A stretch of 64,000 bases of DNA. Source: Gammaproteobacteria bacterium (GTDB lineage Bacteria > Pseudomonadota > Gammaproteobacteria > Steroidobacterales > Steroidobacteraceae). A program made the translations under genes and the position numbers. The notes beneath the pieces were generated by a model. It ran no database searches. It worked only from the letters and a program-made list of their open reading frames with translations, and was not told the DNA's origin. The stretch lies in NCBI GenBank assembly GCA_028293725.1, contig JAQGOE010000091.1, positions 1 to 64,000 on the forward strand, given 5' to 3'. Positions 9,193 to 17,880 of the stretch are shown here, piece after piece (the stretch's first letter is position 1; every line of letters starts with the position of its first letter).

Positions 9193-10191
9193 CTATCCTC
9201 GTAGCAGCGGCGGGTCCTCGATCACCTCCACCTGCTCGATGAGATCGCGCAGATACCCTTCCCAATACCGGGCCTCGCCCAACCACGGGAAGGCACGCGG
9301 AAAGGCCGGATCGAGCCAGCGATGCGAGACCCAAGCTGCATGATGCAGCATGCGTAATGCCCGCAACGCTTCGATCAGACGCACCTCGCGAAAATCGAAA
9401 TCGGCGAACTGCGCATAGCCCTCGAGGAGCTCGCTCCACTGCCGCTGCTGCTCCGAGCCGGAGCCCGCCAGCATCATCCAGAGGTCCTGCACCCGCGGAC
9501 CCATAGCGCAGTCGTCAAGGTCGACGAGCACGGGACCCCGCTCGTTCCAGAGCAGATTGCCCATGTGGCAGTCGCCGTGTATCCGGATGTCACGCACGTC
9601 ACCGGCCTCCTGAAAGGTCTGCTCGACCCGCTCCAGCAACGTGGCGCTCACCGACTCGTAACGCTCGTGCAGGTACTCCGGCAGCAGCTCCCCGGACAAC
9701 ACCTGCTCGCGGGCCTCCCAGCCCAGCCGCCGCACTCCGAGTTTCGGCCTTACCAGGAAAGGCTGCCGGGCCCCTATCTGATGCATACGCGCCAGGGTCC
9801 TGCCAAAGATCTGCCGTGCCTCGGGCGCATCCAGCTCCGGCGCCCGCCCCGCCATCCAGGGAAAAGCGGCGAAGCGAAATTCCCGGTATTTAAAGAGAGT
9901 GCGGCCCTCGATGCGCACGGGCGCCGCCACCGGCAGCTCCGCGGCCGCCATTTCCTCGGTAAAAACGTGCTCTTCGTCGATCTGGGCGTCGCTCCAGCGG
10001 GCCGACCGATAGAACTTCAGCACCAGCATCCCGCCCGTGCTGCCGAGCTGGTACACGCGGTTTTCGTAGCTGTTGAGGGCGAACATCCGCCCATCGACCT
10101 CCAGGCCGACGGAAGCCGCAGCGTCGAGCACGACTTCAGGGCTGAGGCCCGCGAAAGGCTTCACATCCGTGGCGCCGCTTTTGTTTATCAT
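9193..10191 (-). CDS. srkA: Stress response Ser/Thr kinase SrkA (YihE/RdoA)
   Basis: 332 aa, the normal length of SrkA. Kinase-like (APH fold) motifs: nucleotide loop NSYENRVYQLG (40-50), Lys59 in VLKFYR, catalytic loop HGDCHMGNLLW (205-215) and metal-binding DLDD (224-227). In E. coli SrkA counteracts MazF-linked cell death under envelope and oxidative stress. The start ATG at 10191 follows AAAGGCGGG. It is divergent from galE, with 41 nt between the starts. Confidence 0.88.
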   Translation of the reverse strand: MINKSGATDVKPFAGLSPEVVLDAAASVGLEVDGRMFALNSYENRVYQLGSTGGMLVLKFYRSARWSDAQIDEEHVFTEEMAAAELPVAAPVRIEGRTLFKYREFRFAAFPWMAGRAPELDAPEARQIFGRTLARMHQIGARQPFLVRPKLGVRRLGWEAREQVLSGELLPEYLHERYESVSATLLERVEQTFQEAGDVRDIRIHGDCHMGNLLWNERGPVLVDLDDCAMGPRVQDLWMMLAGSGSEQQRQWSELLEGYAQFADFDFREVRLIEALRALRMLHHAAWVSHRWLDPAFPRAFPWLGEARYWEGYLRDLIEQVEVIEDPPLLRG

Positions 10192-10232
10192 CCCGCCTTT
10201 ACCATTGCGTCGTCCTCCGCAGGGGATTTCCC

Positions 10233-11225
10233 ATGAATCGCGGCACCATCTTAGTCACCGGCGGCGCGGGCTACATCGGCAGCCACACCGTTCTTCAGCT
10301 TCGCGCTCGCGGCGAGCGGGTCGTTGTCCTGGACGATCTTTCGCGAGGATTTCGCCAGGCTGTGCTCGACACACCACTGGTCGTAGGCAAGGTCGGTGAC
10401 CGTGAAACCGTGCTCAACGCCCTGCGCACCCACGGCGTCGACACCGTCATGCACTTTGCCGCCTACACCATCGTCCCGGAATCGGTGGCTGAGCCCCTCA
10501 AATACTACGGCAACAACACCTGCTCCACGCGTAATCTGCTGGAGTGCTGTGTCGAGGCGGGCGTACGCAACTTCGTCTTTTCCTCTACTGCCGCGGTCTA
10601 CGGTATCCCGGCTGAGGGATACGCCGCGGAAGACACCGCGACGGCACCAATAAATCCCTACGGCACCTCGAAACTCATGTCGGAATGGATGCTGCGGGAT
10701 GTAGCCGCCGCCTCCCCCATGAAATACGTGGCACTCAGGTATTTCAACGTGGCCGGCTCGGATACAGGCGGAAGGATCGGGCAGGCCACCCCCAAAGCTA
10801 CACTGCTGGTGAAAGTCGCTGTCGAGGCGGCGGTAGGCAAACGGCCGCACGTCTCGATCTTCGGCACCGACTACGCGACACCTGACGGCACTGGGATCCG
10901 GGACTACATCCACGTGGAGGATCTCGCTACCGCTCACCTGGACGCGCTCGAATACCTGCGAAAGGAAGGCGACTCCGCCGTTCTGAACGTGGGCTACGGC
11001 CACGGATACAGCGTTCGCCAGGTGCTGGAGAGTGTCGAGCGGGTGGCCGGCAAACGACTCAAGGTCAAGGAGGAGCCCCGCCGGGCCGGGGATCCGCCCG
11101 CCCTGGTCGCGAAGGCAGACCGTATACGGGCAGAGCTCGGATGGAAGCCCCGCCTCGACAACCTCGATACCATCGTCGCCACGGCGCTCAAGTGGGAGCA
11201 GCGTCTCCTTCAGAACCCTTGGTGA
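10233..11225 (+). CDS. galE: UDP-glucose 4-epimerase GalE
   Basis: 330-aa extended SDR. NAD-binding VTGGAGYIGSHT is at residues 8-19; the catalytic SST is at 117-119 and YGTSK at 143-147 (Tyr143, Lys147). The C-terminal region carries DYIHVEDLA and the sugar-binding NVGYGHGYSVRQV typical of GalE. It interconverts UDP-glucose and UDP-galactose and so supplies precursors for the EPS genes downstream. AGGGGA lies just before the ATG. It is 22 nt upstream of glrK and probably in the same operon. Confidence 0.93.
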   Translation: MNRGTILVTGGAGYIGSHTVLQLRARGERVVVLDDLSRGFRQAVLDTPLVVGKVGDRETVLNALRTHGVDTVMHFAAYTIVPESVAEPLKYYGNNTCSTRNLLECCVEAGVRNFVFSSTAAVYGIPAEGYAAEDTATAPINPYGTSKLMSEWMLRDVAAASPMKYVALRYFNVAGSDTGGRIGQATPKATLLVKVAVEAAVGKRPHVSIFGTDYATPDGTGIRDYIHVEDLATAHLDALEYLRKEGDSAVLNVGYGHGYSVRQVLESVERVAGKRLKVKEEPRRAGDPPALVAKADRIRAELGWKPRLDNLDTIVATALKWEQRLLQNPW

Positions 11226-11247
11226 CCTTCACGGGGTAGAATGCTCT

Positions 11248-12735
11248 ATGCAGTGGGCCCGTCCCAAGTCATTGAGCGGACTGATGCTCCTAGGCCTGGC
11301 GCTGATCGCCGTGCCGCTTCTGGTCGCTATCCTTACCGCCGCCCTCCAGATCCGCTCCCTGGCCGACACTGGTCAGAAGATCGTGGTCGAGGGCGTCAAT
11401 GCCGCGCGCGCCAGTCAGGAGTTGTTCAGTCAGATCGCCTCGCTCGAGCGCACCGCCCGACTCTATGACGTGCTCAATGACTCGAATCTGCTCGATCTAT
11501 ACCGCCGCCAGGATGCACGCCTCACCGTGACGCGCGAGCAACTCAACCAGCATGCCGCCACGGAAGCGCGTGTCACTCTCGGAGAGGTGGGTGATCTACA
11601 GCAGAAGATCCGGGTCAGAGTTCTCTCCATGACCGCGGGGAGCGGCACCGCCAACATGGCTGCCCTGTCGCGGGACTTCACCGCGCTCAGCAGCCTGGTC
11701 GATACCGTGTCGACCCAGAGCAACGCGCAGATCGACGCGGAAGTCGCGGCGTTGGAAGAGCAGACCCTGCGTGCGCGCCGGCGCCTCCTTTGGCAGGCCG
11801 CGCTGCTGGTACCCCTGACCATCGTCGCAATCTTCGCCCTCACCGTCGCGGTCGGCCGGCCGCTGCGACAGCTCGACCGTGCTATCAGTGAGCTCGGCCA
11901 GGGCACCTTCACCAACCAGATCGCAGTTTCGGGCCCGCACGATCTGGAGCGCCTCGGTGGCCAGCTCGAATGGCTGCGCCAGCGCCTCCTCGATCTCGCC
12001 CACGAGCGGAACCGATTTTTAAGACACATGTCGCATGAGCTCAAAACGCCACTCGCCAACATCCGGGAAGGTACGGAGCTGCTCATGGACGGCGCCGTGG
12101 GGGAGTTAGACTCCAACCAACGCGAGGTGGCCGGCATCCTTCGCGAGAACGGTATCAAACTGCAACGCATGATTGAAAACCTGCTGTCCTTCAGCGCCTG
12201 GCAGACCTCGAGCATCGGCATCGACTCGAGTGAATTCCGCCTGCGTCCCGTAGTGAAACAAGTGCTGGAGAACCAGCAACTCACCCTTCTCTCCCAACGT
12301 GTGCGTCTGGACGTCCGTGTCGACGACGTCACCCTTATCGCGGATCGCAGCAAAATCCGTCTCATTCTCGAAAACCTGGTGTCGAACGCGGTCAAGTACT
12401 CGCCGAAAGGAGGCACGATTCACCTGAAGGCGCGCACGTCCGGGAAGCAGTTTGTGCTCGACGTGGCCGACAACGGGCCCGGTGTCCCCATGGAGGATCG
12501 TGAACACGTGTTCGAAGCTTTCTATACTGGCAGGGCCGCGAAGAGCACCGCCGTCAAAGGCACCGGCATCGGCCTGTCGGTCGTACTCGAATTTGTCTCG
12601 GCGCACGGCGGCACCATCGAGATCATCGACGGCGAGTACCCCGGCGCCCATTTCCGCATCACCATGCCCATCAACACGGCCGATAGCGGCGTACCGGCCG
12701 GCCTGCAAGCCAAGGCGCAAGCGCATGCGGCATGA
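11248..12735 (+). CDS. glrK: Sensor histidine kinase GlrK (QseE-type)
   Basis: 495 aa. TM1 is about 11-34, a mostly helical periplasmic domain 35-178, TM2 180-202, HAMP 203-255. HisKA contains RHMSHELKTPLANIREG with His263. The HATPase has ENLVSNAVKYS (375-385), DNGPG (408-412) and GTGIGL (438-443). The phosphoacceptor region matches GlrK, and gene order (kinase, small lipoprotein, sigma-54 regulator) is that of glrK-qseG-glrR. The start chosen is the ATG of MQWARPKS; longer in-frame extension would overlap galE. It overlaps the next gene by 11 nt. Confidence 0.88.
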   Translation: MQWARPKSLSGLMLLGLALIAVPLLVAILTAALQIRSLADTGQKIVVEGVNAARASQELFSQIASLERTARLYDVLNDSNLLDLYRRQDARLTVTREQLNQHAATEARVTLGEVGDLQQKIRVRVLSMTAGSGTANMAALSRDFTALSSLVDTVSTQSNAQIDAEVAALEEQTLRARRRLLWQAALLVPLTIVAIFALTVAVGRPLRQLDRAISELGQGTFTNQIAVSGPHDLERLGGQLEWLRQRLLDLAHERNRFLRHMSHELKTPLANIREGTELLMDGAVGELDSNQREVAGILRENGIKLQRMIENLLSFSAWQTSSIGIDSSEFRLRPVVKQVLENQQLTLLSQRVRLDVRVDDVTLIADRSKIRLILENLVSNAVKYSPKGGTIHLKARTSGKQFVLDVADNGPGVPMEDREHVFEAFYTGRAAKSTAVKGTGIGLSVVLEFVSAHGGTIEIIDGEYPGAHFRITMPINTADSGVPAGLQAKAQAHAA

Positions 12736-13393
12736 ATCCGTCGTGGCGCCCAAGCACACGCTCGCAGCACGCACCGTAAGTGTGACACTCGTCACAACTT
12801 TGATGATCTGCGGATGCGCGAGCGACTTGTTCCAGCAGCACGAACACCCAACTCATGACGTCACGCCGGTCGTAAACCGGGCGGCCGCGACCTCCACGGT
12901 GTTGGCCGACGACCTGCAACTACTGCAGACGTTGGTAACGGGCACGCCCTCAGTGCAGGCGGAAATCGTCGCCACGGCCCAACGCGACTACGAAACAGCC
13001 CCTACACCGAGCCGGCAGCTGCGTTTTGCGCTGATTCTGGCCACTCCCGGCCATCCGGGGACCGATTTACCTCGGGCACAACGGCTGCTGCGCGAACTTA
13101 TGGCAAATCCTGAGATGCTGATGTCCAGCGAGCGGACGCTAGCATTTTTGGAACTGCAGCAAATTGACGACCATTTGACGTTGGAGGGAGAAAATCGCAG
13201 GCTGCAGTCTGACGCTGTACGCGCTGACAGGGAGCGCCTGGCAAACGTGAATCACCGTCTCCAACTGGAGACAGATGAGAACGGACGTTTGCGCAAGGAA
13301 CTCGAGGAGGCGCGTGCGAAGCTCGATGCGATAGCCAACATCGAGCGTTCGCTGAACGAGCGCAAACCCAGCAACGAAGGACGACCACAGTGA
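12725..13393 (+). CDS. QseG-like lipoprotein
   Basis: 222 aa from ATG 12725. The signal peptide ends in a lipobox-like MICGC near residue 29. The mature protein is helical with a long C-terminal coiled coil (about residues 145-215, rich in E/R/L). It sits between kinase and regulator exactly where QseG lies in enterobacteria, and QseG activates the kinase from the outer membrane. Sequence identity to QseG looks low, so the name rests mainly on position, lipoprotein signal and coiled coil. It overlaps glrK by 11 nt and glrR by 4 nt. Confidence 0.75.
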   Translation: MRHESVVAPKHTLAARTVSVTLVTTLMICGCASDLFQQHEHPTHDVTPVVNRAAATSTVLADDLQLLQTLVTGTPSVQAEIVATAQRDYETAPTPSRQLRFALILATPGHPGTDLPRAQRLLRELMANPEMLMSSERTLAFLELQQIDDHLTLEGENRRLQSDAVRADRERLANVNHRLQLETDENGRLRKELEEARAKLDAIANIERSLNERKPSNEGRPQ

Positions 13394-14787
13394 ACATTCC
13401 CGCGAGCATGTTGCATCCCGAGCCACGAAGGACGACGACCTTGAACCAGATCGGCAAACGCAAAGCGCGAATTCTCGTGGTCGACGACGACCCCGGACTG
13501 CTGCGCCTGTTGACTATCCGGCTGCGCGCGGAGAGTTATGACGTCGAGGCGGTTGAAAGCGGTGTGCTGGCACTGGCGGCGGCGAGCCGATTTCGACCCG
13601 ACCTGGTCATCACCGACTTGCGCATGGATCACATGGACGGCATCGGGCTCCTCAAGGAGTTGCAGAATCGCTGGCCGGGCCTGAAGGTCATTATTCTGAC
13701 CGCCCATGGGACCATTCCAGACGCGGTGCAGGCCACGCAGATGGGCGCGTTCGGCTTCCTCACCAAGCCGGTGGACAAACAGGAGTTGCTCGACCAGGTG
13801 CAGAAGGCTCTGCGGATCTCCGGCTTCGGCACCTCCGATGAGGACTGGCGCTCCGAGATCGTCACGCGCAGCTCGGCGATGGAAGAGAAGCTCGCGCAAG
13901 CTCACATGGTCGCGGGCACCGATGCGCGCGTCCTGATCACCGGTGAAAGTGGAACGGGTAAAGAACTGCTGGCCCGCGCCATCCATAAGGCGAGCCCGCG
14001 TCGTAACAAACCTTTCGTCGCCATCAACTGCAGCGCCATGGCGGAGAACCTGCTCGAGTCGGAGTTGTTCGGCCACGAGAAGGGCTCGTTCACAGGTGCC
14101 ACGCGCGCGCACCGTGGACTCTTCATGGCTGCTGACGGCGGTACGTTGATGCTCGATGAGATCGGCGATATGCCGATGAGGCTGCAGGTAAAGCTGCTGC
14201 GGGTCCTGCAGGAGAACGTCATCCGTCCGGTCGGCAGCACCGACGCGATTCCGGTGAACGTACGCGTCATCTCCGCTACGCACCGCGATCTGCAAAATCT
14301 CATGAGCGCCGCGCAGTTCCGCGAGGACCTCTACTACCGTCTGAATGTCGTCCACATCGAGATGCCGCCCCTGAACCGGCGCCGTGAGGACATCCCGCTG
14401 TTGGTTGCGCACTTCCTGGCGCAGATTGCGAAGGAAAGCGGCGTTCGGAAGATTTATGCCCCCGAGGCGGTCGAGTTGCTCGCCACAGCCGACTGGCCGG
14501 GCAACATCCGCCAGCTGCAGAACGTAGTGCGTCAGAACGTCGCGCTGTCGCAGACGCCGATCATCCCGGTGGAGCTCGTACAGCAATCTCTCGGCGGCGG
14601 CCCGGGTCGGTTGCCCTCCTTCGATGAGGCGCGCGACGAGTTCACTCGTAGCTACCTGTCGCAGATCCTGCAGATCACGGGCGGCAACGTCAGCCAGGCG
14701 GCACGGCTTGCGAAACGCAACCGCACCGACTTCTACAAGCTGCTCGCCCGCCACCAGCTCACGCCCGAGGAATTCAAGCAGCGCTAG
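13390..14787 (+). CDS. glrR: Sigma-54-dependent response regulator GlrR
   Basis: 465 aa from a GTG overlapping the preceding stop (an ATG six codons in is an alternative). Receiver domain 27-140 with acidic pocket DDD (32-34), phospho-acceptor Asp76 in VITDLRM and Lys126. AAA+ domain with Walker A GESGTGKE (185-192), GAFTGA loop as GSFTGA (232-237) and Walker B GTLMLDEIGD (251-260). C-terminal Fis-type HTH in the last 45 residues. It activates RNA polymerase-sigma-54; known GlrR sites are TGTC-N10-GACA, and such a palindrome occurs at 35553-35572. Candidate regulator of the EPS locus in this window. Confidence 0.9.
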   Translation: MNIPASMLHPEPRRTTTLNQIGKRKARILVVDDDPGLLRLLTIRLRAESYDVEAVESGVLALAAASRFRPDLVITDLRMDHMDGIGLLKELQNRWPGLKVIILTAHGTIPDAVQATQMGAFGFLTKPVDKQELLDQVQKALRISGFGTSDEDWRSEIVTRSSAMEEKLAQAHMVAGTDARVLITGESGTGKELLARAIHKASPRRNKPFVAINCSAMAENLLESELFGHEKGSFTGATRAHRGLFMAADGGTLMLDEIGDMPMRLQVKLLRVLQENVIRPVGSTDAIPVNVRVISATHRDLQNLMSAAQFREDLYYRLNVVHIEMPPLNRRREDIPLLVAHFLAQIAKESGVRKIYAPEAVELLATADWPGNIRQLQNVVRQNVALSQTPIIPVELVQQSLGGGPGRLPSFDEARDEFTRSYLSQILQITGGNVSQAARLAKRNRTDFYKLLARHQLTPEEFKQR

Positions 14788-14793
14788 CGCCAA

Positions 14794-14811
14794 GACCAGC
14801 GAAGGCTGGTC
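14794..14811 (+). terminator. Hairpin after glrR, possible terminator
   Basis: Perfect 7-bp stem (GACCAGC/GCTGGTC) with a 4-nt loop, 7 nt after the glrR stop. No U run follows, so intrinsic termination is uncertain; it may only be an mRNA 3'-end stabiliser. Confidence 0.35.
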
Positions 14812-14835
14812 AAAAGCTCCGGTTTGTGTGACGGT

Positions 14836-14862
14836 CGGCTTCCGGGTTATATGCGGAAGCCG
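14836..14862 (+). promoter_or_regulatory. 9-bp hairpin covering the ribosome-binding site of the O-methyltransferase gene
   Basis: Perfect inverted repeat: 9-nt arms (CGGCTTCCG and CGGAAGCCG) around a 9-nt loop. The 3' arm contains GGAAG, the only Shine-Dalgarno-like sequence at the right distance (8 nt) from the ATG at 14868. Folding would hide the ribosome-binding site. Whether this regulates translation is inference. Confidence 0.5.
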
Positions 14863-14867
14863 TAGTC

Positions 14868-15536
14868 ATGACAGAGCGCGAATGGAGCGACGTCGACCGT
14901 TATTTCACTGATCTTCTGGTTCGGCCGGACCCCGCTCTGGCGGCCACCCTGGAGGCCAGTGATGCAGCCGGCCTGCCGCCGATCAACGTAGCCGACAACC
15001 AGGGTAAGTTCCTCATGCTCCTCGCCCTGGCGCGGGGAGCACGCAACATCCTCGAGATCGGTACTCTCGGTGGATACAGCACCATCTGGCTCGCGCGCGC
15101 ACTTCCCTCCGACGGACGCCTGATTACCCTCGAGGCCGTACCGACCCACGCGAAGGTAGCTCGCGAGAACATCGAGCGCGCGGGCTTCGGGAAGACGGTG
15201 GAGGTCCGGCTCGGGCGCGCCAGCGACACACTTCCGCAGCTCGCCGCGGAAGGGCTCGGGCCCTTCGACTTCATTTTCATCGATGCCAACAAGTCCGGGT
15301 ATCCGGAGTACTTCGAGTGGTCGCTGAAGCTCGCCCATCGCGGCACCGTCATCGTCGCGGACAATGTGGTGCGGCATGGCGCTGTCATCGACGGCCACAG
15401 CCGTGACGCGAACGTCATCGGTGTGCGGCGTTTCATGGAGTTGGTTTCGCTCGAGCCGCGTGTCAGTGCGACTGCCATTCAAACGGTGGGGAGCAAGGGG
15501 TACGATGGGTTCGCGATGGCGGTTGTGATCGACTAA
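14868..15536 (+). CDS. Class I SAM-dependent O-methyltransferase (CCoAOMT-like)
   Basis: 222 aa. Motif I ILEIGTLGGYSTIWLA (about 61-76) binds SAM. The metal-binding segment FIFIDANKSGYPEYFEW and the later IVADNVVRHG match caffeoyl-CoA/catechol O-methyltransferases (divalent metal Asp, Asp, Asn). It probably methylates a small catechol-like or similar hydroxyl substrate; the true substrate is unknown. It lies alone between glrR and the convergent heparinase gene, whose stop is 8 nt away. Its ribosome-binding site is buried in a hairpin. Confidence 0.85.
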   Translation: MTEREWSDVDRYFTDLLVRPDPALAATLEASDAAGLPPINVADNQGKFLMLLALARGARNILEIGTLGGYSTIWLARALPSDGRLITLEAVPTHAKVARENIERAGFGKTVEVRLGRASDTLPQLAAEGLGPFDFIFIDANKSGYPEYFEWSLKLAHRGTVIVADNVVRHGAVIDGHSRDANVIGVRRFMELVSLEPRVSATAIQTVGSKGYDGFAMAVVID

Positions 15537-15544
15537 CTGGCGAG

Positions 15545-17521
15545 TCAGCCTCGCTTGATCGAGACGCTGGTACGCAAAACAGCATTCCCATGGATTTCCC
15601 CGGCAAACACCGCGGTGTGCGCCGGCTTCCTGGCGTCGAAGCCGCCAGAGAACCAACCGAGCGGCGGATCCTCGCGACCTTTCACGAGCGCCGGTTCGAG
15701 CCCGTCGTAACAAGTCAGGATGACCCGCTCGTTGTCCCTGCTCGCGGTCACCGAATTTCCTGCAACCACCACGATACATTCGGGTGCGAAGTGCCAATGG
15801 ATGGCGACAGAGTGCACAGCGCTACAGACTAACTCGTCCGTGATCGCGAGGCTCGAGATACCGGCCGTATAGCGCCAGGTGCGGCGGTGACGAACCGGGT
15901 CGGACAGCCGCCGGTAACCATCATGATGCGCGGCGAGCGTCTGCTCGTCGCCCGAGGCACGGAACGTTTCCACGACGGCGTTTGCGTGCTCGAGCCAGAG
16001 GAAGCTGCCGCCGTACTCCGACTGATCCTTATCGTCGACGACGACGGTGTTATGTGCCGCCGTGCTGCGGAAGTAGCGGCGCCAGGGCTGCGCGCTGTAG
16101 GAGAACGTCCCTGGATCGATGAGGATCGGCTTGCCGGCAACGCTCAACGTAAATGCCAACGCGTCCGCATGTCCATGCGCCGCGATGGCCAGATATCCAA
16201 GCGGTCCAGCGTCGGCAACGAGACGCACCTCGCGGGGGGTCTCGAAATCCTCGCCGAGAATGAAATAGCCGCCTTCCGGGAAGGCGCGCCGCACGGGAAA
16301 AGCCTTGGACGCGTCTATGTCAGCGAAAGCCGACGCAGCCTCGTCGCCCAACAGCCAACGGCTCTTGTCGTCGAAGCGCCCGCTTTTGGCCCGCAGCGCC
16401 GGCCGATTGAAGAGCACCGCGCCCGTGGCAAGAAGAGAGCGAAACACGTCCGTGTCGGCCGGCACGAGCCGCAGGAGCACGCCCTCATCCGCGTCCCCAA
16501 TCATCGGCACATTCCCACCGACGTCCATCACACTCGCAATGAACTCGAGCATGACCTCCAACCGTCCCCAATACTCCTTCCCGAAGTCACGCCCGTTCGC
16601 CCGCGCCACGAGGCCCGCTACCAGCATCATGTCCGCGACGGCGTGGTGATACCAGATTGCCTGTTCCTTGTTAACGCCGTCGGCAAAGGTTTGCGCCAGC
16701 GCCTCTCTCTCCAACTCCGCGCGCGCCTGCCGGGCCCACTCCGCGCTTTCCCGCCACAGCGGCCAGGTCAAGGCGCCCACCAACAACCCCGTGGCCTCAC
16801 CCAACAGATGATTGTTCGCCGAGGAGTGCCGCGACCAATGCCGCGGAATGAAATGGCAGTGACGATAGATGGTCTCGAGCCAGCGGGCTCGAAACGCCCG
16901 CCCCTCGGGGCCCGCGAACACCGTGGCGTCATCGCCACCGAGCAGGAACCACGCAAACGACCAATTTACCAACCGCACCGCGTGCTCGAGACTCACGCAC
17001 CAGTTCACGCCGCGCGGATACGGACATTGGTCAAACCAGGACTCGAGCATCGTCCGACAACCAACGGCGTAACGCTCGTCGCGCGTCAGGTGCCACGCCT
17101 GCGCAAGAGTCACCAACTCCAGGTGTCGGTTCGGCTCCCAGAGATACTTGACGTCACCGACCAGCGCCGGATCGCGGTAGTTGAGCTCCTTCCCGAACAC
17201 CAGCGGCGCCTCGGTCCCGGTGCGTGGATCGACATTCCAGCGAGGCGGAAACCCGAGCTGCGCGCCATGCAACGAGAAGACATCGAACACCCCGCTCAGA
17301 ATGCGGTCGGCGGCGCGCCGATAGCGCTCGACGTCGAAGTCGCGCGGCCGCCGCGCCAACCATGGCTTCCCACACTGCCCCTCGGGAACCGATGGCCGCG
17401 CAAGCCCGATCCCGGCCCGCTCTACCGTGCCCTGGATTTTCCGCCCCACGCGAAAGCCCACCTCGGAGGGGCTCATTGCCTTGAGGCGGCTCAAGGTCCA
17501 GTGTATGCGCGAAACGTCCAC
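15545..17521 (-). CDS. Heparinase II/III family polysaccharide lyase
   Basis: 658 aa. An alpha/alpha toroid N-terminal half (conserved IHWTLSRLKAMSPSEVGFRV, NWCVSLEHAVRLVNW, SSANNHLLGEATGLL) is followed by the beta-sandwich half with GGYFIL, HGHADALAFTL, DPGTFSY and STAAHNTVVVDD, the active-site belt of this family. These lyases cleave uronic-acid-containing polysaccharides and are common in EPS clusters, where they trim or release polymer. No clear Sec signal peptide is seen, so export is uncertain. GTG start at 17521, overlapping gtrA by 31 nt; it is the last gene of the epsE operon. Confidence 0.85.
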   Translation of the reverse strand: MDVSRIHWTLSRLKAMSPSEVGFRVGRKIQGTVERAGIGLARPSVPEGQCGKPWLARRPRDFDVERYRRAADRILSGVFDVFSLHGAQLGFPPRWNVDPRTGTEAPLVFGKELNYRDPALVGDVKYLWEPNRHLELVTLAQAWHLTRDERYAVGCRTMLESWFDQCPYPRGVNWCVSLEHAVRLVNWSFAWFLLGGDDATVFAGPEGRAFRARWLETIYRHCHFIPRHWSRHSSANNHLLGEATGLLVGALTWPLWRESAEWARQARAELEREALAQTFADGVNKEQAIWYHHAVADMMLVAGLVARANGRDFGKEYWGRLEVMLEFIASVMDVGGNVPMIGDADEGVLLRLVPADTDVFRSLLATGAVLFNRPALRAKSGRFDDKSRWLLGDEAASAFADIDASKAFPVRRAFPEGGYFILGEDFETPREVRLVADAGPLGYLAIAAHGHADALAFTLSVAGKPILIDPGTFSYSAQPWRRYFRSTAAHNTVVVDDKDQSEYGGSFLWLEHANAVVETFRASGDEQTLAAHHDGYRRLSDPVRHRRTWRYTAGISSLAITDELVCSAVHSVAIHWHFAPECIVVVAGNSVTASRDNERVILTCYDGLEPALVKGREDPPLGWFSGGFDARKPAHTAVFAGEIHGNAVLRTSVSIKRG

Positions 17522-17880
17522 AAACTATTCCCCAAAAAATTCCACAGGAATACTACGGCCGTGGCACACACCTGGGCGAGTAGGTAGTACACCCCAGCCG
17601 CGCCAAGTACCTGCATCAGCACAAAATTGATCACCAGTCCCACCGCGGCCAACGTCACGAACTTCGCCGCGGCCGGCCCGTGGGGCCGCTCGCTTTGGAA
17701 CGTGAAGTGGTAATTCAACAGATAGTTGCCGGACGAGCTGGCGACGAACCCGATCGCGGAGGCGAGCGCGGGCCACATTCCCCACTCACGCACCAACACG
17801 ATCAGGATCAGATACTGGATCCCCGTGGCCACGGCGCCCACCAGCCCGAATCGCATGAGCGTGCCGAGCCAGGCCCTCAC
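17491..17880 (-). CDS. GtrA-family membrane protein
   Basis: 129 aa with four predicted membrane segments, the usual GtrA size. The family signature GLVGAVATGIQYLILIVLV is near the start, with NYLLNYHFTFQSE in the middle and FLWNFLGNSLWTF at the end. GtrA proteins are thought to help flip polyprenyl-linked sugars, usually next to a DPM1/GtrB-like GT2 as here. GTG at 17880 overlaps the stop of the upstream GT2 by 4 nt, which fixes the start. Confidence 0.85.
   Translation of the reverse strand: MRAWLGTLMRFGLVGAVATGIQYLILIVLVREWGMWPALASAIGFVASSSGNYLLNYHFTFQSERPHGPAAAKFVTLAAVGLVINFVLMQVLGAAGVYYLLAQVCATAVVFLWNFLGNSLWTFRAYTGP

Noticed and set aside
11248..14787. PrsK/PrsR, the sigma-54 system of PEP-CTERM bacteria, as the identity of the two-component pair
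   Set aside because: PrsK is a multi-TM GAF-containing kinase; this kinase has two TMs, HAMP and the QseG-like lipoprotein neighbour of the Glr system.
13252..14793. 513-aa minus-strand open frame antisense to glrR
   Set aside because: It mirrors the codon structure of glrR, is rich in Arg/Ala/Glu shadow composition and has no domain; glrR on the other strand is beyond doubt.
15887..17587. 566-aa plus-strand open frame antisense to the heparinase gene
   Set aside because: Shadow of a high-G+C gene; no recognisable motif, and the heparinase II/III motifs are on the minus strand.
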